Numbered from the stretch's first letter, positions 26,690-35,882 are shown. The stretch: 50,970 nucleotides of DNA from an uncultured Eubacterium sp. (GCA_910586445.1 CAJUHV010000024.1:1-50970); one strand, 5' to 3'. The notes: a model not told the origin generated them from the letters alone. Made by a program: numbers and translations.

Positions 26690-27292
26690 TTATTCTGCCA
26701 CCCGCAGTACACGCATTATTTCTTCACACCGAAATCCTTTGCGCAGCAGAAACTGATAAATACGCTTCTTTTCGGTAATTGTAGCATTTTCAGAATCGTA
26801 GTGCTTTTTTTCCATAAATTTTTTGATTAATTCTTCCTGTGAGGTTTCATTTTCTTCTTCCAAGGCACATTCTACAAGCTCCTGTGAGATTCCTCTGGAA
26901 AGCAGGTCCATTCTCATCCTTCCGATACTCCTGCGTTCCTGATTGAGACGTACAAACGTATGGGCATAGCGCTCATCATCTATGTAATGATACGATTCAA
27001 CGTATTCAATCGCCCGATCGATTAGTTCCTGCGGATATTTTCCTTCCGTTAATTTTCTCCTAAGCTGCTCCTCCGTGCGGTCCATCCTTTCCAACAGATG
27101 CATGGCACGCTTAACTGCGCGTTTTCCTACAATCTCATAATAAATCTGTTCAAACAGCTCATTGTCTATGGTCATATGCTCTTCTAATCCAAGCATGCGC
27201 ATTTCGCCCTTATATAAAATTACCTCCTCTGCCAAGTCAAAAGACACCTGATACTTTCCTTTTCCACACGGCTTTATTTCTGTAATTATCAT
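26690..27292 (-). CDS. recX: RecX regulatory protein
   Basis: About 200 aa. Three-helix RecX repeats: LLERMDRTEEQLRRKLTEGK and YPQELIDRAIEYVESYHYID, then the block QERRSIGRMRMDLLSRGISQ. RecX binds RecA filaments and modulates them. The start at 27292 lies directly after the recA stop with GGAAG upstream; a 10-residue longer form would overlap recA. Co-transcribed with recA, hence probably SOS-induced. Confidence 0.93.
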   Translation of the reverse strand: MIITEIKPCGKGKYQVSFDLAEEVILYKGEMRMLGLEEHMTIDNELFEQIYYEIVGKRAVKRAMHLLERMDRTEEQLRRKLTEGKYPQELIDRAIEYVESYHYIDDERYAHTFVRLNQERRSIGRMRMDLLSRGISQELVECALEEENETSQEELIKKFMEKKHYDSENATITEKKRIYQFLLRKGFRCEEIMRVLRVAE

Positions 27293-27296
27293 AATA

Positions 27297-28598
27297 TTAT
27301 ATTTCTTCCTGCTGTGTATCATCCGGCTTTATTTTATCTGTAGATTTTGCTGCCGTATCCGATTTTTTCGCTGCTGCCTTTGATGCAGCTTCTGTCTTTT
27401 TCGCAGATCCTTTTGCTGTCAGATCTGATGCCTGCGCAGCCGAGTCCATTTCCTGATCCGCTGCATTGAAAGCGGCCGGCTGACTGGCTGACTCGTCAGA
27501 AGCTGCCAGAACCCTGCCCGCCTTTGCCGCTGCCTGCGCAGCATTTTTTGCAGCTTCTTCTGCACGCAGTGCCTCGTAATGGGCACGTACCTTCTGGTCA
27601 ATCTCTGCGCAGAGCTCCGGTCTGTCTCTTAACAGCTGCTTGGCATTTTCCCGCCCCTGGCCGATTTTCTCACCTTCATATGCATACCAGGCACCAGACT
27701 TATTTACAATGCCGATATTAGCTGCGATGTCTAAAATATCACCTTCTCTGGAAATGCCTTCCCCAAACATAATATCAAATTCCGCTTCTTTAAACGGAGG
27801 TGCTATTTTATTTTTTACAATCTTTACACGTGTCCGGTTCCCGACCATAACACCGCCCTGCTTTAACGTCTCGATCTTACGGACATCTAAACGGACAGAT
27901 GAATAAAATTTGAGTGCACGTCCGCCGGTTGTTGTCTCTGGATTTCCAAACATGACACCGATCTTCTCACGCAGCTGATTGATAAATATAACAATACAGT
28001 CTGTTTTGCTGATAATGCCGATCAGCTTGCGCAGTCCCTGTGACATCAGGCGCGCCTGCAGCCCGACATGCGAATCTCCCATATCCCCGTCTATTTCTGC
28101 CTTAGGAACCAGTGCAGCAACAGAATCGACAATCACGACATCTACTGCACCAGACCGAACCATTGTCTCTGCGATCTCCAACGCCTGCTCCCCGTTATCT
28201 GGCTGCGAAATATACAGATCCTCGATCTGCACGCCGATTTTGCGCGCATAAGCCGGGTCCAGCGCATGCTCCGCATCGATAAACGCAGCGATGCCTCCGG
28301 CCTTTTGTACCTCTGACACCACATGGAGCGCAACGGTCGTCTTGCCGCTGGATTCCGGCCCATAGATTTCTACAATCCTGCCTTTTGGCAGTCCGCCAAG
28401 CCCCAGCGCCAGATCAAGGCTCAAAGATCCTGTCGGCACTGTTGCCACATTCATATTGTTCGTCGGGTCGCCAAGCCGCATGATCGAGCCTTTTCCATAC
28501 TGTTTTTCTATCTGAAAGATCGCTGCATCAAGCGCTTTTAATTTATCTTCTTTTTTATCCTCTCTGCCGTTTTTACTTTCTTTTACTTCCTTAGCCAT
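27297..28598 (-). CDS. recA: Recombinase RecA with an extended Ala/Lys-rich tail
   Basis: 433 aa against a usual 345-355. Core motifs are intact: IVEIYGPESSGKTTVALHVV (Walker A), VVIVDSVAALVPKAEIDGDM (Walker B), INQLREKIGVMFGNPETTTG. The extra length is a C-terminal tail from about residue 350, rich in Ala, Lys, Ser and Asp (AAKAGRVLAASDESASQPAA, EAASKAAAKKSDTAAKSTDK), ending in acidic DDTQQEEI. ATG 28598 has AAGGAGAACG upstream. A LexA box and strong promoter precede it. Confidence 0.97.
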   Translation of the reverse strand: MAKEVKESKNGREDKKEDKLKALDAAIFQIEKQYGKGSIMRLGDPTNNMNVATVPTGSLSLDLALGLGGLPKGRIVEIYGPESSGKTTVALHVVSEVQKAGGIAAFIDAEHALDPAYARKIGVQIEDLYISQPDNGEQALEIAETMVRSGAVDVVIVDSVAALVPKAEIDGDMGDSHVGLQARLMSQGLRKLIGIISKTDCIVIFINQLREKIGVMFGNPETTTGGRALKFYSSVRLDVRKIETLKQGGVMVGNRTRVKIVKNKIAPPFKEAEFDIMFGEGISREGDILDIAANIGIVNKSGAWYAYEGEKIGQGRENAKQLLRDRPELCAEIDQKVRAHYEALRAEEAAKNAAQAAAKAGRVLAASDESASQPAAFNAADQEMDSAAQASDLTAKGSAKKTEAASKAAAKKSDTAAKSTDKIKPDDTQQEEI

Positions 28599-28622
28599 AA
28601 TCGTTCTCCTTATCCGTTTGCA

Positions 28623-28636
28623 CAAACATATGTTCG
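28623..28636. promoter_or_regulatory. LexA (SOS) box of recA
   Basis: Minus-strand CGAACATATGTTTG matches the Firmicutes LexA consensus CGAAC-N4-GTTYG. It lies just downstream of the promoter. Confidence 0.9.
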
Positions 28637-28649
28637 CTTTTCTATTCCT

Positions 28650-28678
28650 ATACTAGTATAAATTTCCAGCAATGTCAA
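28650..28678 (-). promoter_or_regulatory. Sigma-A promoter of recA
   Basis: TTGACA, 17 bases, TAGTAT on the minus strand, immediately upstream of the SOS box. Confidence 0.8.
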
Positions 28679-28861
28679 TATTTAATTTAAAGTTTTTATT
28701 CCCTATTCTGTCATAATGGCTGCTTTTCACAGTATGGCCTCTTATGGCCGGGGGGGATGTGAAAAGCACTCATAATGCGGCCTATCCATACCTGCAGCCT
28801 GCATCTGCACACTTACAAAATAATCGGGGATCACAGTGACTTTGTATTTCAGCAGAACATT
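28679..28861. other. Gene-free region upstream of recA with palindromes and a G7 run
   Basis: GCTTTTCACA and TGTGAAAAGC form an inverted repeat around 28723-28768, enclosing GGCC/GGCC and a run of seven G. No gene; function unknown. Confidence 0.4.
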
Positions 28862-28901
28862 CGAAAAAGAAAAGACATCTGGAATGCAGTTCCAGATGTC
28901 T
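28862..28901 (-). terminator. Intrinsic terminator of the 306-aa surface protein gene
   Basis: Perfect 12-bp stem AGACATCTGGAA / TTCCAGATGTCT, followed on the minus strand by TTTTCTTTTTC. Confidence 0.85.
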
Positions 28902-28975
28902 GTATTATATTATTTACAACGATATCCGTCAAGGCTTTTGCGCATAAAATTTGCGATTTAACGCTGCTGCCGGCT

Positions 28976-29896
28976 CTACCATCTACTTTTTCTTTTTTTA
29001 TAAAAAACCAGTCCCCCAGTGCAGACAATCACACCAACAATGCCAAAGATCAATAAAAACGAAGCATGACCCTCTTTACTTTCAGATTCATTGTATGTAC
29101 TGTCTCCCTGTCCAATTCCGCCGCCATCTGAAGCTGTCATCAATCCGTTCCCATCTGGCAGCTCATTCAGCATATTAGTGATAATATCCTTCAGCTGCCC
29201 GAACTCATAGATCCTGCCATTGACAGCCCCCAGCAGATCTGGCCGCGCTGAAAAAGGAATCGCATACTGTACCTGATCCGCCATAAAAATAATAATATCG
29301 TTAGAGATAACAGGCAGAGATACTGGAAAAACCGCATCATAGTTAACATTCAGTCCACTGTCCCCCAGAATGCCCGGAACAAGCGTACGGTCAAATAAGT
29401 AGGTAACATCATTTAATTCTTTATTTGTGGCTAACGTGCTTGATACAGAAATGTCATCTAAGGAATTAATTTTTACAGACGCATATAAATACCCATCTTC
29501 CGTTTCCATGACCGGTACTTTCCAACTATATTTCAGGGAACGGCTCTCAAAGATATCTTCTGTATTGAAATATTTTTTACTGTCAGCTGCATCAGACACG
29601 CCGCCCAGCTGATCCAGAACATCATTTACATGATTGCTTTCCACAAATACAACTTTGACAGGATCTGTTACTGAAAAAGAACTCAGCGCCACTGCCCCAT
29701 CTATGCTGTTCATCTCTATAACGGCCTGACTCTGCTCTCTTATCTCGTCTTCAATGTCACTTAACACATCTGCATCCAGATCATCAGTCATCGATTTGTC
29801 GTAAAATTCCAATACGTTTTTGTTTGCATAAGCTGTTGCGGCCGTACAACAAAGAAAACTAACAAAAAGCAAAACAAAAATACAATATCGTTTCAT
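28976..29896 (-). CDS. Secreted, C-terminally membrane-anchored protein of unknown function
   Basis: 306 aa. A signal peptide (MKRYCIFVLLFVSFLCCTAA ending near TAYA) is followed by an extracellular region of about 240 residues and a C-terminal transmembrane helix with basic tail (LIFGIVGVIVCTGGLVFYKK, then R-K-S-R-W). That gives a type I surface protein anchored by its own helix rather than LPXTG. I do not recognise the ectodomain; it has no obvious catalytic motif. AAGGAGGGG precedes the ATG. An apparent gene remnant lies directly upstream. Confidence 0.75.
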   Translation of the reverse strand: MKRYCIFVLLFVSFLCCTAATAYANKNVLEFYDKSMTDDLDADVLSDIEDEIREQSQAVIEMNSIDGAVALSSFSVTDPVKVVFVESNHVNDVLDQLGGVSDAADSKKYFNTEDIFESRSLKYSWKVPVMETEDGYLYASVKINSLDDISVSSTLATNKELNDVTYLFDRTLVPGILGDSGLNVNYDAVFPVSLPVISNDIIIFMADQVQYAIPFSARPDLLGAVNGRIYEFGQLKDIITNMLNELPDGNGLMTASDGGGIGQGDSTYNESESKEGHASFLLIFGIVGVIVCTGGLVFYKKRKSRW

Positions 29897-29912
29897 ATTT
29901 TCCCCTCCTTAC

Positions 29913-30107
29913 CTATACAACAGAATATTTCCATGGACGAGAATCGTTCCAAGTGCCATTCAAAAAATTTGAATACAAAACATATTTCCCATATCCATCC
30001 CACGGATCGACAATATAAAGATAATTTCCACTGGACGTCTCATTATATAAAAAGGCTGCCGCACGAAAAATAAACAATAAATAAACTGTTTCCAGTCGAA
30101 ATCTACT
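29913..30107 (-). pseudogene. Possible C-terminal remnant of an unidentified (secreted?) protein
   Basis: A stop-to-stop minus-strand frame without start codon reads ...NETSSGNYLYIVDPWDGYGK, then YVLYSNFLNGTWNDSRPWKY and a stop. The aromatic/Gly/Asp-rich composition is protein-like and resembles the ends of some C39-like secreted proteins, but the match is only impressionistic. There is no ribosome binding site or N-terminus. The rest of 29897-30227 holds nothing else I can name. Confidence 0.35.
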
Positions 30108-30227
30108 TCACATTGTTTTATTTTTCTTAATGCGTCAGCCCTTATACTTATCTCTTATCTGTTATCTTAAAAACTGTCTATCATCTGCAGCAACTTGTGG
30201 AGCTTCTGTATACCGCATATCACAAAT

Positions 30228-31694
30228 CTACATCTCTGAAAAAAGCTCCTTCACCCTTGGATAAATCTTTCGGAATGTCTGATATCTTTCCTCATACAGC
30301 CCTGCCAGCCGCTCGTCCGGCTCCACGGTATCCGTCACTTTTACGACTGCCTCTGCCGCTTTGGCCACATCGGCATATTCCCCGTTTGCAACTGCCGCCA
30401 GCATAGCCCCGCCAAGTGCCGGGCCTTCCTCGCCTGCCAGCGTATCCACCTTGATATTCAAAATATTGGCGGTTATTTTCTTCCACAGCGGACTCTTTGC
30501 CCCGCCGCCGCAGATCTTTGTCCTCCGGATTTCTATGCCCAGCAGCTTTGCGACTTCAAAGGAATCCCGCAGTGCAAATGCAACACCTTCTAATACTGCC
30601 TGCGTCATGTCCGCCCTTGTCGTATCCATTGTCATGCCGATAAATGTACCGCGTGCATTCGGATCATTGTGCGGTGAGCGCTCACCCATCAGATACGGCA
30701 GGAAATAAACATGATTTTCTCCCAGCCTTGTAATATCTGCCTGCTGCGCGGCAAAATCCTTTGAGCCGATAATGTCTTCCATCCACCACTTATTGCAGGA
30801 GGCTGCGCTCAGCATACACCCCATCAGATGATAATGCCCGTCTGCATGCGCAAACGCATGCAGCGCATTGTGGCTGTCAACTGCAAATTTTTCACTCGCA
30901 ATAAAAATCGTACCGCTGGTGCCGAGCGAAATATTACAGCTGCCGTCTCCGACTGTCCCGGTGCCGACTGCCGCAGCTGCGTTGTCGCCTGCGCCGGCTG
31001 CAACTATCACATTCTGGGAAAGCCCCAGCAATTCTGCTGCCTGCGGCAGCAGCGTTCCTACTTTTTCGTAGCTCTCATAAATATGTGCGAGCTGCTCTCG
31101 TCTGATACCGCAGATCTCCAGCATTTCCTTCGACCAGCATTTATGCTGTACATCCATAAGCAGCATGCCGGAGGCATCCGATACATCCGTACAGTGTACG
31201 CCGGTCAGCTTATATGCAATGTAATCCTTCGGCAGCATGATTTTTGCAATCCGCGCAAAGTTCTCCGGCTCATGTTTTTTCATCCACAAAAGTTTTGGTG
31301 CTGTAAATCCTGCAAACGCAATATTGGCCGTATATGCTGACAGCCTGTCCCTGCCGATCGTTTCATTCAGATAATCTGTCTCTTCGATTGTCCTGCCGTC
31401 ATTCCATAATATGGCAGGCCGAATCACCTCATCGTTTTGATCAAGCGCCACCAGTCCGTGCATCTGCCCGCCAAAGCTTATGCCTGCCACCTGGCTTTTA
31501 TCCGCATTTTCCGTCAGCTCTCGAATGCCCTCTACACATGCCTCCCACCAGTCCGACGGATTCTGCTCGGACCAGCCGGGCTGCGGAAAGCTCAGCGGAT
31601 ACTCTTTGGACACAATATTTTCAATCGTGCCGTCTGTGCGCATCAGCAGCAGCTTGACTGCTGACGTGCCTAAATCTATACCTATGTATAACAT
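30228..31694 (-). CDS. xylB: FGGY-family sugar kinase, xylulokinase-like
   Basis: 488 aa, normal xylulokinase length. The phosphate-binding N-terminus YIGIDLGTSAVKLLLMR, the substrate motif SFGGQMHGLVALD, the LWNDGRT block and the C-terminal ICGGGAKSPLWKKITANIL are all present. Phosphorylates D-xylulose in typical members. The start at 31694 has AAGGAGG 5 bases upstream. It lies 173 bases after the isomerase and on the same strand, so substrate may follow the isomerase product; D-xylulose is likeliest but other ketoses are possible. Confidence 0.9.
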   Translation of the reverse strand: MLYIGIDLGTSAVKLLLMRTDGTIENIVSKEYPLSFPQPGWSEQNPSDWWEACVEGIRELTENADKSQVAGISFGGQMHGLVALDQNDEVIRPAILWNDGRTIEETDYLNETIGRDRLSAYTANIAFAGFTAPKLLWMKKHEPENFARIAKIMLPKDYIAYKLTGVHCTDVSDASGMLLMDVQHKCWSKEMLEICGIRREQLAHIYESYEKVGTLLPQAAELLGLSQNVIVAAGAGDNAAAAVGTGTVGDGSCNISLGTSGTIFIASEKFAVDSHNALHAFAHADGHYHLMGCMLSAASCNKWWMEDIIGSKDFAAQQADITRLGENHVYFLPYLMGERSPHNDPNARGTFIGMTMDTTRADMTQAVLEGVAFALRDSFEVAKLLGIEIRRTKICGGGAKSPLWKKITANILNIKVDTLAGEEGPALGGAMLAAVANGEYADVAKAAEAVVKVTDTVEPDERLAGLYEERYQTFRKIYPRVKELFSEM

Positions 31695-31867
31695 GCTGTC
31701 CTCCTTATGCAAAAGAAAGTACGCTGCAAAAAACACACTATGCGGGCTTTCTTTTGTCCTGTACAACAAAAACCACACTGTTCAAAAGAAACCACACTGC
31801 ATAAACTTGCTCCTGCCTTGCACAACAAAATACACGCTGTGTAAATATTCCATTGTCCTGAACAGAT

Positions 31868-33355
31868 TTATGCGAATGGATTTTCTGTCTTATAACGCAT
31901 TCCCTGCGGCTGGTTGAATCCGATCTCTTCCGGGTCTACGCCGACCAGCTTGAACACCTCATAAAGGCTCTTTCCAAAATGCCCGAACGCTACGGCACCG
32001 TGATGCGGATAGTTGCCCTCGATCAAAACATGACGGTAAAATCTGCCCATCTGCGGGATCGCAAACACACCGATCGAGCCGAATGATTTCGTTGCTACCG
32101 GAAGCACCTCGCCCTGTGCCACATAAGCACGCAGCTTTGCATCAGCCGTACTCTGCAGACGGAAAAACGTAATATCTCCCGGAATAATATCTCCCTCAAG
32201 CGTTCCCTGTGTCACTTCCTCCGGCAGCGCACGCGCCATAATCATCTGGTACTTCATCGAGCATGCGCTCAGCTTGCTGGCACATGTATTGCCGCAGTGG
32301 AATCCCATAAATGTATCCTGATGTGTATAATCAAATCTGCCTTTTATGCTCTCTTCATACATGTCTGCCGGAACCGTATTATTGATATCCAAAAGCGTCA
32401 CTGCATCCTCGCTGACGCATGTACCAATATATTCACTCAATGCCCCATAAATATCTACTTCACAGGAAACCGGAATGCCTCTGCCTGTCAGGCGGCTGTT
32501 TACATAGCAGGGCACAAAGCCAAACTGTGTCTGGAATGCCGGCCAGCATTTTCCTGCTATACAGACATATTCACGATATCCTTTATGCTCCTTAACCCAG
32601 TCTAACAGAGTCAGCTCATACTGCGCGAGCTTTGGCAGAATATCCGGTTTCTGGTTTCCTGCGCCGAGCTCTTTTTCCATATCAGCCACAACCTCTGGAA
32701 TCCGGGCATCATCCTTGTGCTTATGAAATGCTTCAAATAAATCCAGCTCAGAATTCTCCTCGATTTCTACACCCAGATTATACAGCTGCTTAATCGGTGC
32801 ATTGCATGCCAGAAAATTTAACGGCCTTGGGCCGAAGCTGATAATTTTTAATCCGCTGAGTCCGATTACCGCACGTGCAACCGGCAGAAATTCATGAATC
32901 ATATCTGCGCACTCTGCTGCTGTTCCTACCGGATATTCCGGGATATACGCACGTACATTGCGCAGCTTTAGATTGTAGCTGGCATTCAGCATGCCGCAGT
33001 AAGCGTCGCCGCGTCCGCCGATCAGGCTGTCAGAAGATTCCTCCGCTGCCGCTACAAACATTTTCGGCCCCTCAAAATGCTTTGCCAAAAGAGTCTCGGA
33101 AATTTCCGGGCCAAAGTTGCCAAGATAGACTACGAGTGCATTACAGCCGGCTTTTTTTACATCCTCCAATGCCTGCTGCATATGTATTTCACTCTCCACA
33201 ATACAGACCGGACATTCATAAAGATCTGCTGCATCGTATTTTTCTTTGTATGCTTCGATCAGCGCCCTGCGCCTGTTTACAGACAGGCTTTCCGGGAAAC
33301 AGTCGCGGCTGACTGCCACAACGCCGACTTTTACTTTTGGAATGTTCTGAAACAT
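31868..33355 (-). CDS. L-fucose/L-arabinose isomerase-superfamily sugar isomerase
   Basis: 495 aa. The N-terminus VKVGVVAVSRDCFPESLSVN, AGCNALVVYLGNFGPEISET and the C-terminal block GNYPHHGAVAFGHFGKSLYE fit the COG2407-type FucI/AraA fold. The candidate metal-binding Glu/Asp/His appear in CEVDIYGALSEYIG, DINNTV and GFHCGNT. It is shorter than E. coli FucI (591 aa) and belongs to a less characterised branch, so the true aldose is uncertain. The start at 33355 has GGAGG 8 bases upstream. It is flanked by a FGGY kinase and an AraC regulator, making a small sugar-use cluster without a transporter. Confidence 0.8.
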   Translation of the reverse strand: MFQNIPKVKVGVVAVSRDCFPESLSVNRRRALIEAYKEKYDAADLYECPVCIVESEIHMQQALEDVKKAGCNALVVYLGNFGPEISETLLAKHFEGPKMFVAAAEESSDSLIGGRGDAYCGMLNASYNLKLRNVRAYIPEYPVGTAAECADMIHEFLPVARAVIGLSGLKIISFGPRPLNFLACNAPIKQLYNLGVEIEENSELDLFEAFHKHKDDARIPEVVADMEKELGAGNQKPDILPKLAQYELTLLDWVKEHKGYREYVCIAGKCWPAFQTQFGFVPCYVNSRLTGRGIPVSCEVDIYGALSEYIGTCVSEDAVTLLDINNTVPADMYEESIKGRFDYTHQDTFMGFHCGNTCASKLSACSMKYQMIMARALPEEVTQGTLEGDIIPGDITFFRLQSTADAKLRAYVAQGEVLPVATKSFGSIGVFAIPQMGRFYRHVLIEGNYPHHGAVAFGHFGKSLYEVFKLVGVDPEEIGFNQPQGMRYKTENPFA

Positions 33356-33471
33356 GATACTTTCCTCCGTATTCAAAATTTTTTAATTAAATTATAGAAT
33401 TGTCAGCCTTTTTATGCAACCGAAAACTTGTCAGCCTTTTAGCACTTTTTTGTCTTTTCCTGCTTTATTTT

Positions 33472-34296
33472 CTACATACCGCTGTTTTTCTTGCGGTACT
33501 GTGCAGGCGGCATACCATAACGCCTGCGGAATGCTTTTGCAAAGCTGCGGCTGTCTGGAAATCCGCACTCCAGCGCGATCTCCCCCACCGGCCGGGATGT
33601 GTTCAGCAGCTGCCTATAGCCTGCTTCTGTACGCAGATCCTGTACATATGCTTTGTAATTAATGCCTGCATATTTTTGGAACATTCTGGACAGATACGCC
33701 GGAGAAAAGCCAAATACACGTGCCACTCCCTCAAGCGTCAGATCTTCACGATAATTTACCTGAATATAATTTGTAATGTGAGACAGACGGTCAAGCTGCT
33801 TGTTCTGAATCTTTCGTTCTTCATCAACTTCCAAAACGCGAAAATCCGTCACAAGCAGATACATCAGCTGATAAAAGTCGCCCAGTATGCGAAACAGCTG
33901 TTCCGCCTGACCCGATTCATAAGATTTATGCATGCGCCGGATCAACGCGGCAAGCTCGGCGTCTGCTCGGCTGGTCTGACGAAAAAGCAGGCTGTCACCG
34001 TCCCCAAGATATTTTTCAAACAGTCCTCTTGGAATCTGTAAAACAAGCGTAAAATTAGGATCGGGACAGTCAATACTGTGCACCTCGTTTGAATTTACGA
34101 GGATAAACTGCCCTTCTCCCAGTACAAACCTGCGCGAATTAATATAAAAATCCATGCTGCCTTCCAACACTAAAAAAATCTCTACCGAACGATGCCAGTG
34201 TTTGGACACTTTGTAGCTGCCGTCCTTTCCCTCAAATACAAACAGCTTAAATGGGAGATCATCATTTGGAAGAACAAGCTCATGCCTAAAATCCAT
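33472..34296 (-). CDS. AraC-family transcriptional regulator (sugar locus)
   Basis: About 274 aa. N-terminal cupin-type sensor (KHWHRSVEIFLVLEGSMDFY, ILVNSNEVHSID) and a C-terminal double HTH (GVARVFGFSPAYLSRMFQKY; ALECGFPDSRSFAKAFRRRY; GMPPAQYRKK). The start at 34296 (MDFRHEL) is chosen for GGAGG 8 bases upstream; the frame continues open to 34416 without a good site. It precedes the isomerase and kinase on the same strand and probably activates them in response to the sugar (inference). Confidence 0.88.
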   Translation of the reverse strand: MDFRHELVLPNDDLPFKLFVFEGKDGSYKVSKHWHRSVEIFLVLEGSMDFYINSRRFVLGEGQFILVNSNEVHSIDCPDPNFTLVLQIPRGLFEKYLGDGDSLLFRQTSRADAELAALIRRMHKSYESGQAEQLFRILGDFYQLMYLLVTDFRVLEVDEERKIQNKQLDRLSHITNYIQVNYREDLTLEGVARVFGFSPAYLSRMFQKYAGINYKAYVQDLRTEAGYRQLLNTSRPVGEIALECGFPDSRSFAKAFRRRYGMPPAQYRKKNSGM

Positions 34297-34735
34297 TGCA
34301 TTTCCTCCATCCTGTACCGCTTCGCACGAACCTGCTTCAAGTACCTGTTCCAAATACCGGTACATACAATTACTACGTTTCATTCTATCATAATACGCAC
34401 TTAAAAATTTGTCCATATGAAAGCGTATATTTAAGAATGCGTATATTAAAATTCATTCCCGTCAAGCCGCCCGCTTTGCGCCATATTTGGCCCTCATACA
34501 GCCAACGCAGCCCATTATATCATGCCCTGCGGATATACCTCTTAAATTTTCTGGGGACAGATGAACCGCATCATCTTAGACATCCGCAGTCTAAGAAGCT
34601 TGAATCGTAGAATGCAAATATCAGCAAAATGCGTTTACATGGTGAATCAGACATAAATTGTTGACTTTTTCCCAGTAATCGTTTATATTATTCAAACAAC
34701 GAAAACCGTCCCCGCTCAACAGAAAGGAGCCGCCT
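34297..34735. promoter_or_regulatory. Divergent intergenic region between two AraC regulators
   Basis: No gene beyond an open but unsupported N-terminal extension. A promoter for the rightward regulator is clear: TTGACT (34661-34666), 17 bases, TATATT (34684-34689). A perfect inverted repeat TCTTAGAC (34574-34581) / GTCTAAGA (34589-34596) is a candidate operator. Confidence 0.55.
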
Positions 34736-35569
34736 ATGCAGCCTTATAATGAAATTATATTAGATGCAAGCCCTCTGAATATAAAGATTGGGTTTCGGAC
34801 AAAAGCCGGCGGTTATTACCCGCTCCACTGGCACGATGAACTAGAGCTTTTATATCCATTAAACGGCGAATCTGACATAATGGTTGAAGGCGTTACACAT
34901 CATCAGAAAAATAAAGAACTGCTCGTCGTAGAATCCAGACGGATACACCGCGCCTATCACTATGGCGGCAGTGCTATGTTTTTGTGCATCCATCTAATCA
35001 AAGAATCCCTGGCATGGTATTTTCCTAAAATCACAAACCACGAAATCTACTGTTATCCTGATATGATTACAAATGAAACTTTTCCAGACTATCTAAAGCT
35101 CTGCGGATATTTAAAACGCATTACAGAACTATATATCAACGACTCCCCGACCTTTCAGCTCGAAGCGGAGGGACTGATTCTGCAGACTGTCGCAGACCTG
35201 ATCCAAAATTTTTCCACTGACAATGTGCCGCTTGCCGGCGATGCCGATAAGCTGGCAATCAACCGCATACGCAGCATCCTCGCCTATGTCGAAGAACATT
35301 ATGCGCAGGCCGTCAGCCTGCAGGATGCCGCTGATTTATTAGGTGTCGGAAAAGAATATTTCTGCCGTTATTTTAAAAAAAATATGGGCACTTCTTTTTT
35401 AAGATATGTCAACGAAGTACGCGCTGCCCATATCTATCAGGACCTGATCCATACCGATGAACCAGTGCAGGTGCTGATGGAAAAAAACGGCTTCACAAAC
35501 CAGAAGCTTTTTAACCGCGTATTCAAATCTTTGTATGGATGTACGCCTTCTCAAATACGAAAATCTTAA
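34736..35569 (+). CDS. AraC-family transcriptional regulator
   Basis: 277 aa. N-terminal cupin (GGYYPLHWHDELELLYPLNG, ESRRIHRAYHYGG) and C-terminal HTH pair (DAADLLGVGKEYFCRYFKKN; KNGFTNQKLFNRVFKSLYGC; TPSQIRKS). AGAAAGGAG precedes the ATG. It is transcribed away from the sugar locus and no target is adjacent on its own strand, so its regulon cannot be inferred. Confidence 0.9.
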   Translation: MQPYNEIILDASPLNIKIGFRTKAGGYYPLHWHDELELLYPLNGESDIMVEGVTHHQKNKELLVVESRRIHRAYHYGGSAMFLCIHLIKESLAWYFPKITNHEIYCYPDMITNETFPDYLKLCGYLKRITELYINDSPTFQLEAEGLILQTVADLIQNFSTDNVPLAGDADKLAINRIRSILAYVEEHYAQAVSLQDAADLLGVGKEYFCRYFKKNMGTSFLRYVNEVRAAHIYQDLIHTDEPVQVLMEKNGFTNQKLFNRVFKSLYGCTPSQIRKS

Positions 35570-35585
35570 AATGAAATAAAAAGCC

Positions 35586-35629
35586 AAAAAAGCGTACCGC
35601 CCAGGCTCCTGCCAAGCGATACGCTTTTT
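35586..35629. terminator. Bidirectional terminator between AraC gene and peptide gene A
   Basis: AAAAAGCGTA and TACGCTTTTT form the stem, with A-tract before and T-tract after, so it serves the convergent genes on both sides. Confidence 0.85.
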
Positions 35630-35664
35630 CTTGTTCCACAAAACTGCTGTTTTATAATTTTCCA

Positions 35665-35838
35665 TTACACGATATTCATCTCGCGCAGCAGCTCTGCATC
35701 CGGTGTTGTTCCAGATAATGCATACATCCCCAGAACGATGCCATTGTGGTTTTTCGCAAAATAATCTGCGATTTTTTCCCTTAATGATTTTCTATTTTCA
35801 TTATATTCTGTATTGTTTTTGAATGTGATCGTACTCAT
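35665..35838 (-). CDS. 57-aa paralogous peptide A
   Basis: First of three paralogs of exactly 57 aa. Starts MSTITFKNNTEYNENRKSLR, continues through the family core EKIADYF and IVLGMYALSG, and ends ELLREMNIV. No signal peptide, cysteine or transmembrane segment; the N-terminal half is charged and helical, the centre hydrophobic. AGGAGG is absent but GGAGG lies 8 bases before the ATG at 35838 (an upstream in-frame ATG overlaps this site and is rejected). It has its own promoter region with LytTR-type repeats. By hand alignment about 63% identical to copy C. I do not recognise the family; candidates are a signalling, RiPP-precursor or regulator-binding peptide. Confidence 0.8.
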   Translation of the reverse strand: MSTITFKNNTEYNENRKSLREKIADYFAKNHNGIVLGMYALSGTTPDAELLREMNIV

Positions 35839-35882
35839 AATTTCTACCTCCATTTTGTATATATGTCCTTGCTACAAGAAAG

